Below are positions 53,558 to 63,473 of a stretch of DNA of 64,000 bases, piece by piece; positions within the stretch are counted from its first letter, which is position 1, and every line of letters starts with the position of its first letter. Under the pieces are notes generated by a model. That model saw only the letters and a program-made list of their open reading frames with translations, did no database searches and was not told the origin of the DNA. The DNA comes from Brasilonema angustatum HA4187-MV1 (GTDB lineage: Bacteria; Cyanobacteriota; Cyanobacteriia; Cyanobacteriales; Nostocaceae): NCBI GenBank assembly GCA_019359695.1, contig JAHHGV010000033.1:1-64000 (forward strand), in the 5' to 3' direction. The translations under genes were made by a program, and so were the position numbers.

Positions 53558-56500
53558 TTAAAACCGTGTCTCATAATCAAGTTGCAAACGACTGTCGTCT
53601 GAGAAACTTGTTGAACCTCGTACAAGAACATCATCATTGACTCGATAGATAATGTTATAACGGAAAGGCTCATCGGTTAAGAAAACCCGCGATAGGGAAA
53701 CGGAGAAATTCTTACTTAAATCAAATACACCTTCTGCTGTCAAACCGAGAACTGAATTTGATGCTTCTCGTTCATTTTTGCTCTGCTTAGAAACAGAGCT
53801 AGGATAGATACGAAATTCACTAAAGCCGATCGCCTGTCCGATCGCAGTGATACTTCCTTGCAAACTACCGAATATAGTAGAACCAGCTAGGGTAGCAATT
53901 CCAGTTGTTGCGTCTGATTGACCGAAGCTATTAATAATAGAACCGCCTAACAGAGAAATAATTTCTGCTTCACTGCGGCTAGGTTCGCTAGTTAGTTCCA
54001 GATTACCAGCTGACAATCGACTCGCTGGTCCTGTTGCTGTGGCGCGAACACGAACAGTACGTAAAGTCCCAAAGTTAGTTGCAGAAACATCACTAATTTC
54101 GCTAGAAAAAGGAGAGGTCAAAATGCGATTACTCGTTGCCCCGCTTGCCTCTGGTACAATTGCCACAAGCCGGACATCTAACTCGGGATCGAGTCCTCGA
54201 TTAGGTGTAAATTCTGCAGTCTGTTCGTAGCCCCGTTCTAAGGTAAACTGAGTTGTAAATAAGTTCACTTGTCCTCCCGTCAGACGAATAACTCCTTCGG
54301 GACGAGGTTTGGCTAATGGACCATTGATAGTCAGATCACCTTTGGCGTCAAAGCTGAGTATAGAAGGACTGAGTTGCCCTCCTGGTACAAACCCGCCGAG
54401 TATCGGCTGAGTGGAGACACGAATACCTTTATCTAGAACAAGCTGTAAATTATTAAACGTTACAGGTAAATTTGGTGGAGTCGGGGTGGCTGCGGTGTTA
54501 CCTTGTGTACCTTCTGGTTCTATGCCATAGGTTGTTGTTGTACCATCAGGTGTGTTAGATTGTGCCGTTTGTGTTTGTTGGACAGTGAAAGTCTTTATTG
54601 CATTATCGGTTGTCTTTTTTGCACTTGATGATTTTGTACTGGCTGTATTCGATTGTCCAATGACAACTTGACCATCACTCAGCGTAATTTTCCCACCAAC
54701 ATTAGGAGATAGTGCTGTTCCACCAATGACAACATTACCAGTGACACCGCCTTGATACAACCCTTGAACTTTCAAATTCAGATTGTTCACCGACACAGTC
54801 AGGGGATTTGTTGCAGCTTGCTGCTGTGCTGCTCGATTTGCAAAAATGGGAAGAATTCCTGCAGCAGTCACGTTACCTTTATTGTATTGCCCTTGAATAC
54901 CTTGAACCAATAGTGTGTCGCCATTAAATTGCAGCGTTCCTGTGACATTTGTCAAGGGTTCAGTTAAGGCTTGAGCTTCAATAGTCGCATTATCGACTCT
55001 GGCAACTCCGTTAATAATTGGCTGCTTTAAAGTTCCTTGAATATCAACATTAACTTCCCCTAGACCATCCACCCAACTGACTTGTTGATTGGTAAACAAG
55101 TTTAACAGTGTTAAGCCTTCATTCTGCACTTTGGCATTGATCCTAATTTGATCGCTATCTGGTTGAACTGAAGCGAAGGGCAATGCAAAAGGTATGTTTC
55201 CTGTAACATTAACAGGCTGTGTCCCAGTTAACAACAAGGTACTGCCAAAATTCAAACGAGCATTGTCATAGTTGAAATTTAATTGCCCTGTCTGCACTGG
55301 CTGTTTATTTATCGTACCATCCACCAGTGTCAATTCTCCGATCGCGCTGGGGTCTTTTGAATTACCACCCAGTGTAGCGACAGCACTCACATTCCCTGTG
55401 ACATCAACTGGTAATTTGTCTATGAAAGGCTGTGCAAGTGATAAAGGTAAATTTGTCACTTGCAACTGTCCGGACAGTTGTTCTGTTCCTAATTGTCCTG
55501 AGTAAGCCAAAACTCCTGGATTCAAGTCCACACTGAATGGTGATAATGTCACAATACCATTTGCAAAAGTGCCTCTGGCTATGACATCTTTAATGGAGTA
55601 TTGGCCCCATTTCCAGTTATTGCCACCAAAATTAAAGCTAGCATTCAACCCTGACTGTAAAGAACCAGCGACTTCAATTCCTCCACTAAGAGTACCTTGT
55701 AATTCTGCTAGTGTGGGCAAAGTCGTTGGTTCATTTTGCTGTTGTTGCTGTTGTGCAATTAGGGTGACAATTTTTGAGAAAAACTCTAGCTGTTTTAGCA
55801 AATCTGCATCTGGCAAAGTAACAGGCTTTGTTTGCAAAACTTCTGCCCTCGCCAATTTTGGACCTTGCAACCCTCCACCAAAATCCCCAAAGTCAAAAAC
55901 GTTGAATGCTTCTAGGAGTCTTTGGATTTTCGTTTGGTCAAAGTTAGCTTGGAGTTTAAATTGAGGGTTGTTTCCTGTTTGCACATTTCCATTTAGGGCA
56001 ATGCTGCCATCTCCTATCTGCAATTGACCATTTGTTAAGCTAGCAGCACCATCGGCATAACTGATATTACCTCGAAACTCGTCTGCTGTGACTCGACCGA
56101 CGCGGGGTTTGGCGATCGCCACATTTCCCACCGCACTATAGTTATTAAGATTGACGGTTAAATTAGCAGATGCTTGTCCTGCAAGGGGTTTTAACGTATT
56201 GTTAGGAATGAATCCCTCAGCAAGAGCGATAGGAAAACTCCGCACATTGACGAGCAAGTTGTCTCCTTCAGTTCTACCGGTTGCAACTGCCTCACCACGT
56301 CTGAATAAAAATGAAGTTGGGCGATTGTTCGGACTAATATCAACTGCAACTTGGTCTTGCCTACCTGCCAGTCGCAATTGTCCTCCTTGCCCTCCCTGAT
56401 ATCTTACATTCCCAGCTAACACTGGGTCAAATGCTAAATTATTGACATTTAAATTTTCCAGCCGGATGTTTCCAGAAGCGTTAGGAGTTGTTGGGGTACC

Positions 56501-59449
56501 TGTAACTTGTCCAGTAAAATCAAGTTGTCCTTTCAGCGCTATCTTACCAGGAAGATTACCGCTCGCTTTCTGGAGATTGTAATTCCGCGCTTGGACATTG
56601 AGATTGAAACCAGTCACTTGAGGTGTACCCGTTTCTGGTACTTGAACAGCAACAACACCGTTAGCACTCAATCCGGGAGAAGTTGCACGTTGAAGAATAA
56701 TCTGTTGTCCATTCCACTGAACTTGTGCTGTGATTGGTTGTGCAAGCAGCGATAACCCTTGTGATAAGCCGACTTGCCCTGCAACTCGAATATTTGAAAG
56801 CGCAAAAGATTCAGTTGTTCCTGCTAACTGTAAGTTGCTATTAAGTCGTCCTTGCAGTTGTTGGGAGAAACGGTTGAGTTGAACTTGAGAAATATTAGCA
56901 GCTGCTTGCCAGCGACCATTATTAAGATTAATATTTCTGACGTTAACCGTACCTCCTGCCACACCATTAAGATTTGCTTGTCCAGAAGCTTGAATCGTTG
57001 ACGGTTGAAAGGAAGCGGTGGTTCCCGATAAATTCAATTGACTGTTTAAGACTCCTTTTTGAAGCTGGGCTGGTACCTGTGCAAAACGGCTTAACTGAAT
57101 TTGCTGTGCATTAACAAAAGCCCGCCAGCGACCGTTATCAAGATTAATATTTCTGACGTTAACCGTACCGCCTGCCACACCACTGAGGTTTGCTTGTCCA
57201 GAAGCTTGAATGTTTGACGGTTGAAAGGAAGCAGTTGTTCCAGATAAATTCAACTGACTGCTTAAGACTCCCCCTTGAAGCTGGGGTGGTACCTGTGCAA
57301 AACGATTCAATTGAATTTGCTGTGCATTAACAAAAGCTTGCCAGCGACCTTGTGTTAGCTGACCTCTCGCCCTAATTGTACTACCTGCCACTTTCGCAAC
57401 AGCATCTCGCAAGAGAATACTATTACCCTGTTGATTTACAACAACTTGCCCAGTGGTGGGATAAGTGGCTGTGGGTGCTTGCACCTGTGCGACTGTTTGG
57501 AGATTACCAAGTGAGCCAAAAGTCCTAGCGTTTGCTGATATATTACCAATGGTAAAATTGGGTGAAGCTTTGTAAGCTTTGGCAATCGCATCACCTGGTA
57601 AATTTTGAGCTAGGACATTTAACGAAACTCTGCCTTGAGGTGCCAATTGAAGTTGACCGTTTGCGGTGATTTTGCCTCCGATTTCTGGCGTGGCTTGAAC
57701 GCTGGCAATATTGACTTGTAACGGCTGCTTACCAAGTGAACCAGAACCAAGAGAACCAGAGACTTTGGCGTTGGCGGAGATACCACCAATATTGAAGGGA
57801 ACTGAAACGCCATAACCTTGGGCGATCGCATTTCCTGGTAAATTTTGAGCTTGAACATTTAACGAAACGTTACCTTGAGGGACAAGTTGAACTTGACCGT
57901 TTGCGGTGACTTGTCCTCCGGCTGGCGGCGTTACTTGAACGCTGGCAATATCAAGCACCAAAGGTTGTTTCCCACCGCTTGGTGAACCAGAAATTGCAGC
58001 TTTTGCTGATACATTACCAATAGTTGTGGGGAGAGTAAAGCCATACGAAGTTGCCAGTGCATCTGCTGAAATTCCTTCAGCTTGAATGTTAAATTTCGCT
58101 CCAGCTTGTTGGGGATTAGCTGCGAGTGGAATTTCACCGCCACCTGTAATTTGTCCACCTGTTGCAGGAATTATCTGCAGATTAGAAACGGCAATAGTAG
58201 ATGCAGTTTGAGATACACTTAGACGAAAGCCAGTGCTAATAGTCTTAAATACAACGCGGTCAACTTGAATGGGTTTTGTGTTACTTGCTGTTCCGCTCAA
58301 AATTGGCTGTTGAATTGATCCTTGCAACTGAATGTTTGATTGTATTTCTCCAGCAACCGGAACGGGTAAATTCACTTTTAGCGAATCGAGAACATTTTTC
58401 GCACTAACCGGCTTTACCTGGGCTGAAATGTTGAAACCTGTTTGAGTATTGAGAGATCCATTGACCAAAGTCGGAACTTTGCCATAGTTCGTGCTGAGAT
58501 TTTCTAGAGTAATTGTCTGCCCTTGGAAGGTTAATTTGCCATTGGAATTGATAAACTTTTGGGGAACCTTTTGAACTTGAGCCGTGACTTGATTAGCAAC
58601 AGCCGTTCCATTAATCGCAATGTTCTGCTTATTGCCTTGCTGGGGATCTGGCTCTAATTGTACCGTTAAGTCAGCACCCACACGACCTGCTTCCAAAACA
58701 ATTGGTAACTGAATTAATCGACTAACATCAGATGCTAGAAAATTCTGCGTTTGTACCTTGAGGTTCGTTTGTTGTGATTTCAGTCGTGTGTCTCCGCTTA
58801 TTTTAACTGTCCCTCCGCTGGTTGGTTGAGCACCAATGTCATAGGTAACTCCTTCATTTTTCGGCAAAAATCGTGCAGTTCCACTCACTTGATCTAAAGC
58901 AACTGAACCTTTGGGTGTATTTGGTGTTGATTTTGGCACTAACACCACATCGCCATTCTGAATTTTTAGTGTCTGCAACTCAGTTTGAATAACACTTTTT
59001 CCCTCTCCTGTCTTAATTTGAGTTGTCACCCAACGCCCTTGTTTATCTTGTTCAAGGTAGACATTAGGTTGAACTAAAGTGACATTTAACCCCAATGTCC
59101 GTTTGAAGATAACTTCTAAGGGTGAGAACTCTACTTCCACAGCTTTTGCTGCAACTCTGTCTGGATCAGTGGAAGTTGCTGGTATTGAAAGTGAGCCAAA
59201 TCTCAGGCTAGAAAGGGAAAATCGCTCAACTGCTCCTATTTTCACTGGTCTTCCAACCAGTTGCTGAAGATTTTTTTCTACTAATGGTGCCAAATCTTTA
59301 TACACATAGTTCCTCGCCCACAAAACACCACCTGCAATTCCAGCTAGTAAAATTACTCCGAAAACAATACTAGTACGTCCTAACAGAAGGAGCCACAAAC
59401 GACGATTCTTAGGCTCTTGTTCATTTTCTGAATTTGGAGAGCGCGTCAT
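53558..59449 (-). CDS. Giant TamB/TIC236-type protein (translocation and assembly module)
   Basis: A 1963-residue protein. A single N-terminal transmembrane helix (about 19-45) precedes a very long beta-repeat rod and a C-terminal TamB (DUF490) domain (roughly 1550-1963), ending in YETRF, an outer-membrane-type terminal Phe. Such proteins span the periplasm as lipid-transfer or outer-membrane assembly bridges; the plant relative is TIC236. Internal duplications are clear: GRWRAFVNAQQIQLNRFAQV and GRWRAFVNAQQIQLSRFAQV about 70 residues apart, and two GQVQLVPQGNVSLNVQAQNL-type blocks. It stands alone on the minus strand. Confidence 0.93.
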   Translation of the reverse strand: MTRSPNSENEQEPKNRRLWLLLLGRTSIVFGVILLAGIAGGVLWARNYVYKDLAPLVEKNLQQLVGRPVKIGAVERFSLSSLRFGSLSIPATSTDPDRVAAKAVEVEFSPLEVIFKRTLGLNVTLVQPNVYLEQDKQGRWVTTQIKTGEGKSVIQTELQTLKIQNGDVVLVPKSTPNTPKGSVALDQVSGTARFLPKNEGVTYDIGAQPTSGGTVKISGDTRLKSQQTNLKVQTQNFLASDVSRLIQLPIVLEAGRVGADLTVQLEPDPQQGNKQNIAINGTAVANQVTAQVQKVPQKFINSNGKLTFQGQTITLENLSTNYGKVPTLVNGSLNTQTGFNISAQVKPVSAKNVLDSLKVNLPVPVAGEIQSNIQLQGSIQQPILSGTASNTKPIQVDRVVFKTISTGFRLSVSQTASTIAVSNLQIIPATGGQITGGGEIPLAANPQQAGAKFNIQAEGISADALATSYGFTLPTTIGNVSAKAAISGSPSGGKQPLVLDIASVQVTPPAGGQVTANGQVQLVPQGNVSLNVQAQNLPGNAIAQGYGVSVPFNIGGISANAKVSGSLGSGSLGKQPLQVNIASVQATPEIGGKITANGQLQLAPQGRVSLNVLAQNLPGDAIAKAYKASPNFTIGNISANARTFGSLGNLQTVAQVQAPTATYPTTGQVVVNQQGNSILLRDAVAKVAGSTIRARGQLTQGRWQAFVNAQQIQLNRFAQVPPQLQGGVLSSQLNLSGTTASFQPSNIQASGQANLSGVAGGTVNVRNINLDNGRWRAFVNAQQIQLSRFAQVPAQLQKGVLNSQLNLSGTTASFQPSTIQASGQANLNGVAGGTVNVRNINLNNGRWQAAANISQVQLNRFSQQLQGRLNSNLQLAGTTESFALSNIRVAGQVGLSQGLSLLAQPITAQVQWNGQQIILQRATSPGLSANGVVAVQVPETGTPQVTGFNLNVQARNYNLQKASGNLPGKIALKGQLDFTGQVTGTPTTPNASGNIRLENLNVNNLAFDPVLAGNVRYQGGQGGQLRLAGRQDQVAVDISPNNRPTSFLFRRGEAVATGRTEGDNLLVNVRSFPIALAEGFIPNNTLKPLAGQASANLTVNLNNYSAVGNVAIAKPRVGRVTADEFRGNISYADGAASLTNGQLQIGDGSIALNGNVQTGNNPQFKLQANFDQTKIQRLLEAFNVFDFGDFGGGLQGPKLARAEVLQTKPVTLPDADLLKQLEFFSKIVTLIAQQQQQQNEPTTLPTLAELQGTLSGGIEVAGSLQSGLNASFNFGGNNWKWGQYSIKDVIARGTFANGIVTLSPFSVDLNPGVLAYSGQLGTEQLSGQLQVTNLPLSLAQPFIDKLPVDVTGNVSAVATLGGNSKDPSAIGELTLVDGTINKQPVQTGQLNFNYDNARLNFGSTLLLTGTQPVNVTGNIPFALPFASVQPDSDQIRINAKVQNEGLTLLNLFTNQQVSWVDGLGEVNVDIQGTLKQPIINGVARVDNATIEAQALTEPLTNVTGTLQFNGDTLLVQGIQGQYNKGNVTAAGILPIFANRAAQQQAATNPLTVSVNNLNLKVQGLYQGGVTGNVVIGGTALSPNVGGKITLSDGQVVIGQSNTASTKSSSAKKTTDNAIKTFTVQQTQTAQSNTPDGTTTTYGIEPEGTQGNTAATPTPPNLPVTFNNLQLVLDKGIRVSTQPILGGFVPGGQLSPSILSFDAKGDLTINGPLAKPRPEGVIRLTGGQVNLFTTQFTLERGYEQTAEFTPNRGLDPELDVRLVAIVPEASGATSNRILTSPFSSEISDVSATNFGTLRTVRVRATATGPASRLSAGNLELTSEPSRSEAEIISLLGGSIINSFGQSDATTGIATLAGSTIFGSLQGSITAIGQAIGFSEFRIYPSSVSKQSKNEREASNSVLGLTAEGVFDLSKNFSVSLSRVFLTDEPFRYNIIYRVNDDVLVRGSTSFSDDSRLQLDYETRF

Positions 59450-60285
59450 ACTCGTTACCAGTATTGTTAGTTAAAGTGGGTAATTAAATTAGCAATTTAC
59501 AGTTTCTCAGGGTTAGTCAAATAAGTTTAAATTGGTTTTCAAACAATACAAAATTATGTTACTGGAAATTGTCGTGTTTATGGAACTACTTTTTGTGAGT
59601 TTTGTGAAACGTGACAGCTCCACTGTAATTGCATCATCAATACTGAAAACGACTATAGCGAGAAAATAGGGTAAAATGCTGTAATCTTTGTGGACAAATT
59701 AAAGTTATGATCAAAAATCTGACTACAGAAGTATTTTTGCAACTATCAAAAGGAATAATTAAGCTAAAACACCTAGAAGTTGCATCTTTTCTAGTGATGA
59801 CCGTCATGATTCACAATCAATAAACCAGCTTATTTTGAACACACAACTCAACAGTTATCAGTTATCAGTTGTCAAGATTTCTTGTGATTTGTAATACAAA
59901 AATTGATGATATGCCTGATACAAATGATTTTTCTACAATTATTTACCCCTGCAAGAGAAAATTTTGCTTGACTGCTGGCTATTTGTATTAATCTTAAAGT
60001 GAAACGGTATTAAGGGAGTTAGAGTCTCTCACTTCTAAAACTGCTGTGTTTCAGTCGGCGTAGAAATCTCGTTATGTAACCTTGATAACTGCGTCGGTAG
60101 CTGGTCACTAATTTAACAAATTTACTTGTTGTTGCTTTATTCTGACTCTGGACTTTGTCGCAAGTCATCAAACTTTAATCACCTATCTAAAAAATGATTG
60201 AAATGTTAAGATTTCTTGTCAAACTCAATACATCTGAGTATAAATACTAAAATTTTGTCACTGCATGAATTAAGGATGTGCATCT
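59450..60285. other. Spacer with a diverged ATACCATTTCAC element and a short possible ORF
   Basis: A 38-codon frame (59707-59823, MIKNLTTEVFLQLSKGIIKL onward) has no ribosome binding site and is not trusted. CAGTTATCAGT units lie at 59851-59873. A decayed copy of the element seen at 53120 spans about 59907-60010, with an intact right end GTGAAACGGTAT. The rest is AT-rich promoter DNA for the regulator gene. Confidence 0.5.
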
Positions 60286-60660
60286 ATGCAATCATCTCGG
60301 CCTCATCGAATATTAATTGTGGACGATTGTGAACTCAATCTGGCTTTGCTTCAAAGTGCTTTAGAAGAAGAGGGCTACGACGTTGATATAGCCAACAATG
60401 GGAGTATCGCTTTAGCAAAAATAGAGGCTTCGCCACCTGATTTAGTCCTGTCAGATGTGATCATGCCTAAGATGAACGGTTATGAGTTAGCCCGATGTAT
60501 CCGCCAAAATGAGAAGTTACCTTTCATTCCTATTCTGCTCATTACGGGTACTCAACAGATGACTACCATGCAAGAGTTAGATATAGGGTTTGATGATTTT
60601 ATCCGTAAGCCCATCAATTTGGATAGATTGCTTGCACGCATCAATGCGTGTTGGAACTAA
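60286..60660 (+). CDS. Single-domain response regulator (CheY-like)
   Basis: A 124-residue receiver domain with no output domain. The acidic pair is in LIVDDCELN, the phospho-acceptor is Asp57 (LVLSDVIMPKMNG), the Thr is in LLITGTQ and the Lys in FIRKPIN. The 'ELNLALLQSALEEEGYDVD' start resembles receivers that pair with hybrid kinases or GGDEF proteins. No kinase is adjacent, so the partner is unlinked. It is likely a phosphorelay shuttle or motility/taxis adaptor. Confidence 0.92.
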   Translation: MQSSRPHRILIVDDCELNLALLQSALEEEGYDVDIANNGSIALAKIEASPPDLVLSDVIMPKMNGYELARCIRQNEKLPFIPILLITGTQQMTTMQELDIGFDDFIRKPINLDRLLARINACWN

Positions 60661-60768
60661 GGTACTGAGTAAATGGGCGACAATGAAATATATAGGATTC
60701 CTATTTGACTTTTGCTCAGCTAGGTACAGTTTATGTTAATCGTTAAGCGTTAAGCCTTCTTTGTTAAC

Positions 60769-60947
60769 GGGACTTAAACATTTTTCCTGTCAAAACAAGC
60801 CTCAAATCTTTACAGGGCAAGGAAAATACACCAAATACCCAAAAATGCCTAAAACCCAGATATATCAACAAACTAAGTAAAACAATGTCAAAGTCTTTTA
60901 GGATATACGTTTGAAGCTTTTTTAGCTGTGTTTTTTGTCTAAGTCCC
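60769..60947. repeat. Inverted-repeat element, ends GGGACTTAAACA / TTTGTCTAAGTCCC
   Basis: A 179-bp AT-rich element with near-matching inverted ends, flanked by CGTTAAGCGTTAAGC (left) and TTAAGCGTTAAGCG (right). It looks like another short non-autonomous element; no coding sense. Confidence 0.65.
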
Positions 60948-61017
60948 ATTAAGCGTTAAGCGTTCCCTACCTTAACTAATAAGTTCATAAACCAAACCAG
61001 ATTCCTATAAGTTGTTG

Positions 61018-61614
61018 TTAATAATCTAACTCTCGGCGACCTTCCAAAGCTCTTGCCAAAGTCACCTCATCGGCGTACTCCAAATCCCCACCCACAGGTA
61101 AACCAAAAGCAATCCGCGTTACTTTGGTAAATGGCTTTAGCAATTGACCAACGTACAGTGTTGTTGTTTCACCTTCCACACTTGGACTAATTGCCAAAAT
61201 AACTTCTTCAGGCTTGTGCTGACTCACCCTTCGCACCAAAGCTTGGATAGTCAACTGTTCTGGACCAATGCCCTCAATAGGAGAAATCACCCCACCTAAG
61301 ACATGATACTTGCCTTTAAACTCACGAGTTTTTTCCAAGGCAATCAAATCACGGGAATCTGCTATCACACAGAGAGTCGTATTGTCACGGTTTGGGTTGC
61401 GGCAAATTTCACAAACTGGTTCAGCAGATAAGTGAAAACAAACAGAACACAAACCCACCTGTTTTTTTGCCTCAATCAAAGCTTGCGCCAGAGCCTCAAC
61501 TTCTGCTTCTGGTCGCTTTAAAATATGTAATGCCAGACGCTGGGCAGTTTTAGGACCAACTCCAGGTAAGCGTTGGAGTTGTTCAATTAAACGTGCTAGA
61601 GGGCGTGCGTAAAC
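61018..61614 (-). CDS. recR: Recombination mediator RecR, start codon abnormal
   Basis: The frame reads [20 protein letters not shown] through the helix-hairpin-helix, the C4 zinc finger ([16 protein letters not shown]) and the Toprim domain ([13 protein letters not shown] ... [14 protein letters not shown]) to GRRELDY: a complete RecR of about 199 residues acting in RecFOR gap repair. But no ATG, GTG or TTG exists in frame between the upstream stop and ARPLARL. Where cyanobacterial RecR proteins start, the codon is GTT (61614), with ACG (61617) and AAG (61623) just before it. GGAG lies 11 bases ahead of the GTT. An in-frame TTG at 61479 would lose the DNA-binding helices. Confidence 0.88.
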   Translation of the reverse strand, partial: VYARPLARLIEQLQRLPGVGPKTAQRLALHILKRPEAEVEALAQALIEAKKQVGLCSVCFHLSAEPVCEICRNPNRDNTTLCVIADSRDLIALEKTREFKGKYHVLGGVISPIEGIGPEQLTIQALVRRVSQHKPEEVILAISPSVEGETTTLYVGQLLKPFTKVTRIAFGLPVGGDLEYADEVTLARALEGRRELDY

Positions 61615-61632
61615 CGTTGTCTTATCTCCAAT

Positions 61633-62389
61633 GAGTTCTAATCATAACTATGATGGCATTTATGAGAGCTTGGTGGGCACTGTTTGAGAGTTATTTGGTT
61701 ATTACTTTCAATAAACATAAGGGTGTAGGGGTGTAAGGGTGTAGGGGTATAGGGGGATCATGGGTGTAAGGGCGTAGGGTACTCCGTGGGCGTGGTAGGA
61801 TATAAGCTGGACAACTCGTCAATCTTTCCGGAATGTCGCAGGTCATTTTTGTATAATGGTATTGCTCAATGACCTATCTGACCGTATTGAACAGACAGGC
61901 AAACATCAAAGTAGGCGTAACAGCCTTGCCGCAGAAAAATCGGTAGATCAAAGGAAAGAATTTGCCGCTGGAAGGTGTATGCACAGTCCATGTGAATTCT
62001 TGAATCACAATCAAACTGCCTTGGAATACGCAGGGCGGCTGCGCGGGTTCCTCTTTGTGAGGATAAAGGTAAAAATACCTCCAGACGCGGTGTAAGACCA
62101 ATTTGTAGCAATACAAAAAGGCAGCAGCGAATGAGACGCGTTTGTAGAGCGTGCACCTTAGTGCTTAGCTCTAACTATAAACGATACTCCGTTTTATTAG
62201 TAGGTACTTCACCCGCTTACCAGGATAGAGCATACTCAGAGTCGTTAGCGATAAACAGTAACTCTTGTTTGCTGTCTAAATGCTGCCTAAAGATATGCCG
62301 GAAAAATCGATGGAAACCGAGGCTCAGTTGAGGAAATTCAACAAACTCTTCTGACACCGGACACCGAAATTGTAAAGGAGGAACTCAAC
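61633..62389. other. Spacer between recR and the DUF4168 gene
   Basis: GGGTGTA array at 61709-61760. The remaining 600 bases have several open frames on both strands but none with protein-like composition or a ribosome binding site. I looked for tmRNA, RNase P RNA and tRNA motifs and saw none. GGAGGA at about 62376 belongs to the next gene. Confidence 0.4.
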
Positions 62390-62899
62390 GTGTTTAAGCA
62401 AATTCTGACAGGTAGCTATATTTTTGTATTTCTTCTTGTCAGCAGCCTGTCGGCTCATGCACAAGCACCAAAACCTACATCTCCATCTTCTTCTCCATCC
62501 CCTCAAGTTCCAGGAACACCCCAAACCAAAGTTAGTTCAGAGGAACTTCAGAAATTTGCAAACTCCATAAAACAGTTGAGGGTGATAAAGCAGGGAGCAG
62601 TTCAGCAGATGGGGGATGTTATAAGTAAGTCTGGTCTGAGTCAAGAACGATTTTTGGAAATATATAAATCACAGCAAAATCCTCCAGAGAAGCTAAAACA
62701 AGCAATGACCCCACAGGAAAAACAACAATATGAAAAAGCTGTCACAAGTTTAAAGTCAATTCAGGAAAAAGCTGATACAAACATGCAGCAAGTCTTGCAA
62801 AAGGAAGGGTTAGGCCTAGAACGTTTTAATCAAATTCAAGTAGCAGTCAGCCAAGATCCGGCACTTAAGCAAAAAGTGCAGCAAATGATTAAAAGCTAG
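62390..62899 (+). CDS. DUF4168 domain protein, exported
   Basis: A 169-residue protein, GTG start supported by GGAGGA about eight bases ahead. The signal peptide ends near AHAQAPKP; a Pro/Ser-rich linker (25-47) leads to the helical DUF4168 region (SSEELQKFANSIKQLRVIKQ ... GLSQERFLEIYKSQQNP ... EGLGLERFNQIQVAVSQDPA). It is periplasmic or cell-surface. Two similar 'SQERF/LERFNQI' helices suggest an internal repeat. Function unknown; family members accumulate in stressed cyanobacteria by repute, which the sequence alone cannot show. Confidence 0.85.
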   Translation: MFKQILTGSYIFVFLLVSSLSAHAQAPKPTSPSSSPSPQVPGTPQTKVSSEELQKFANSIKQLRVIKQGAVQQMGDVISKSGLSQERFLEIYKSQQNPPEKLKQAMTPQEKQQYEKAVTSLKSIQEKADTNMQQVLQKEGLGLERFNQIQVAVSQDPALKQKVQQMIKS

Positions 62900-62947
62900 T
62901 CTTGAAGGTCACGCCCAAAGAGTGTAAGCAATTTTGTGAATATGGGG

Positions 62948-63235
62948 ATGCGATCGCGTAAGCGCAAGCGCACGAATCGGGAATTGCGCGTAGTGGTGAG
63001 GGGGTCCAGTCTTGGACGCCACTTCCTACCCTACGGGAAGCCGCTAGCCCCTAAGGGGGCGCTGCGCAAACGCGTCTACAAGTCGGGCATTGCCCCCCCC
63101 AACAGAGTGGCTCCGCTTCCCGTCGATTGCGACCCCCCGTTAGCGCAGCGTGACCGCAGGGCATAGGTCATCCCCGTAGGGCTCCCAGAGGCGAGCTAGG
63201 CGCTGCTGCCAAAGGCAGATCGCACAAAGCATGAT
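62948..63235. repeat. Composite GC-rich dispersed repeat
   Basis: Strongly GC-rich relative to its surroundings. It contains GCGATCGC, CCTACGGGAAGCCGC, GCCCCTAAGGGGGCGC and GACCGCAGGGCATAGGTCAT, each found elsewhere in the window (16610, 45120, 8170 in reverse). It looks like several repeat units inserted side by side. The open frame across it (62936-63166) is an artefact. Confidence 0.75.
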
Positions 63236-63365
63236 TATTTTGACGGGTGGTTGCACAAAGCGTATTGCTTTGCACAACCACCTAAAATTTAATTAATCCC
63301 GAGTTGCATTCATTTTGATAAAATGTCATTTTACCAGTACTAGTCATCACCCCTCTGAGTCAATT

Positions 63366-63473
63366 ATGGATAACGAGGTTGTTCTTTTTCTTGTCAGCGC
63401 CAGTGTTTTCATCCTCTACCTCATCTTCTCTGCGTTAACTGAAATGGGCACAAAGTTACCTTGGAAAAAATAG
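63366..63473 (+). CDS. Possible 35-residue single-helix membrane peptide
   Basis: ATG at 63366 opens 35 codons: a short acidic start (MDNEVV), a hydrophobic helix (LFLVSASVFILYLIFSAL) and a polar, basic end (TEMGTKLPWKK). Size and layout match the small single-helix subunits of photosynthetic complexes, but it is none I know by sequence. No clear ribosome binding site. The strong hydrophobic-then-basic pattern argues for a real peptide; it needs a conservation check. Confidence 0.5.
   Translation: MDNEVVLFLVSASVFILYLIFSALTEMGTKLPWKK

Noticed and set aside
59707-59823. 38-codon plus-strand frame
   Set aside because: No ribosome binding site and no hydrophobic or other pattern; could be chance in AT-rich DNA.
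61856-62331. Several overlapping frames of 66-96 codons on both strands
   Set aside because: None has protein-like composition or start context, and they contradict each other. Also checked for tmRNA, RNase P RNA and tRNA features without success.
62936-63166. 76-codon Arg/Lys-rich frame
   Set aside because: Lies wholly inside composite GC-rich repeat DNA.
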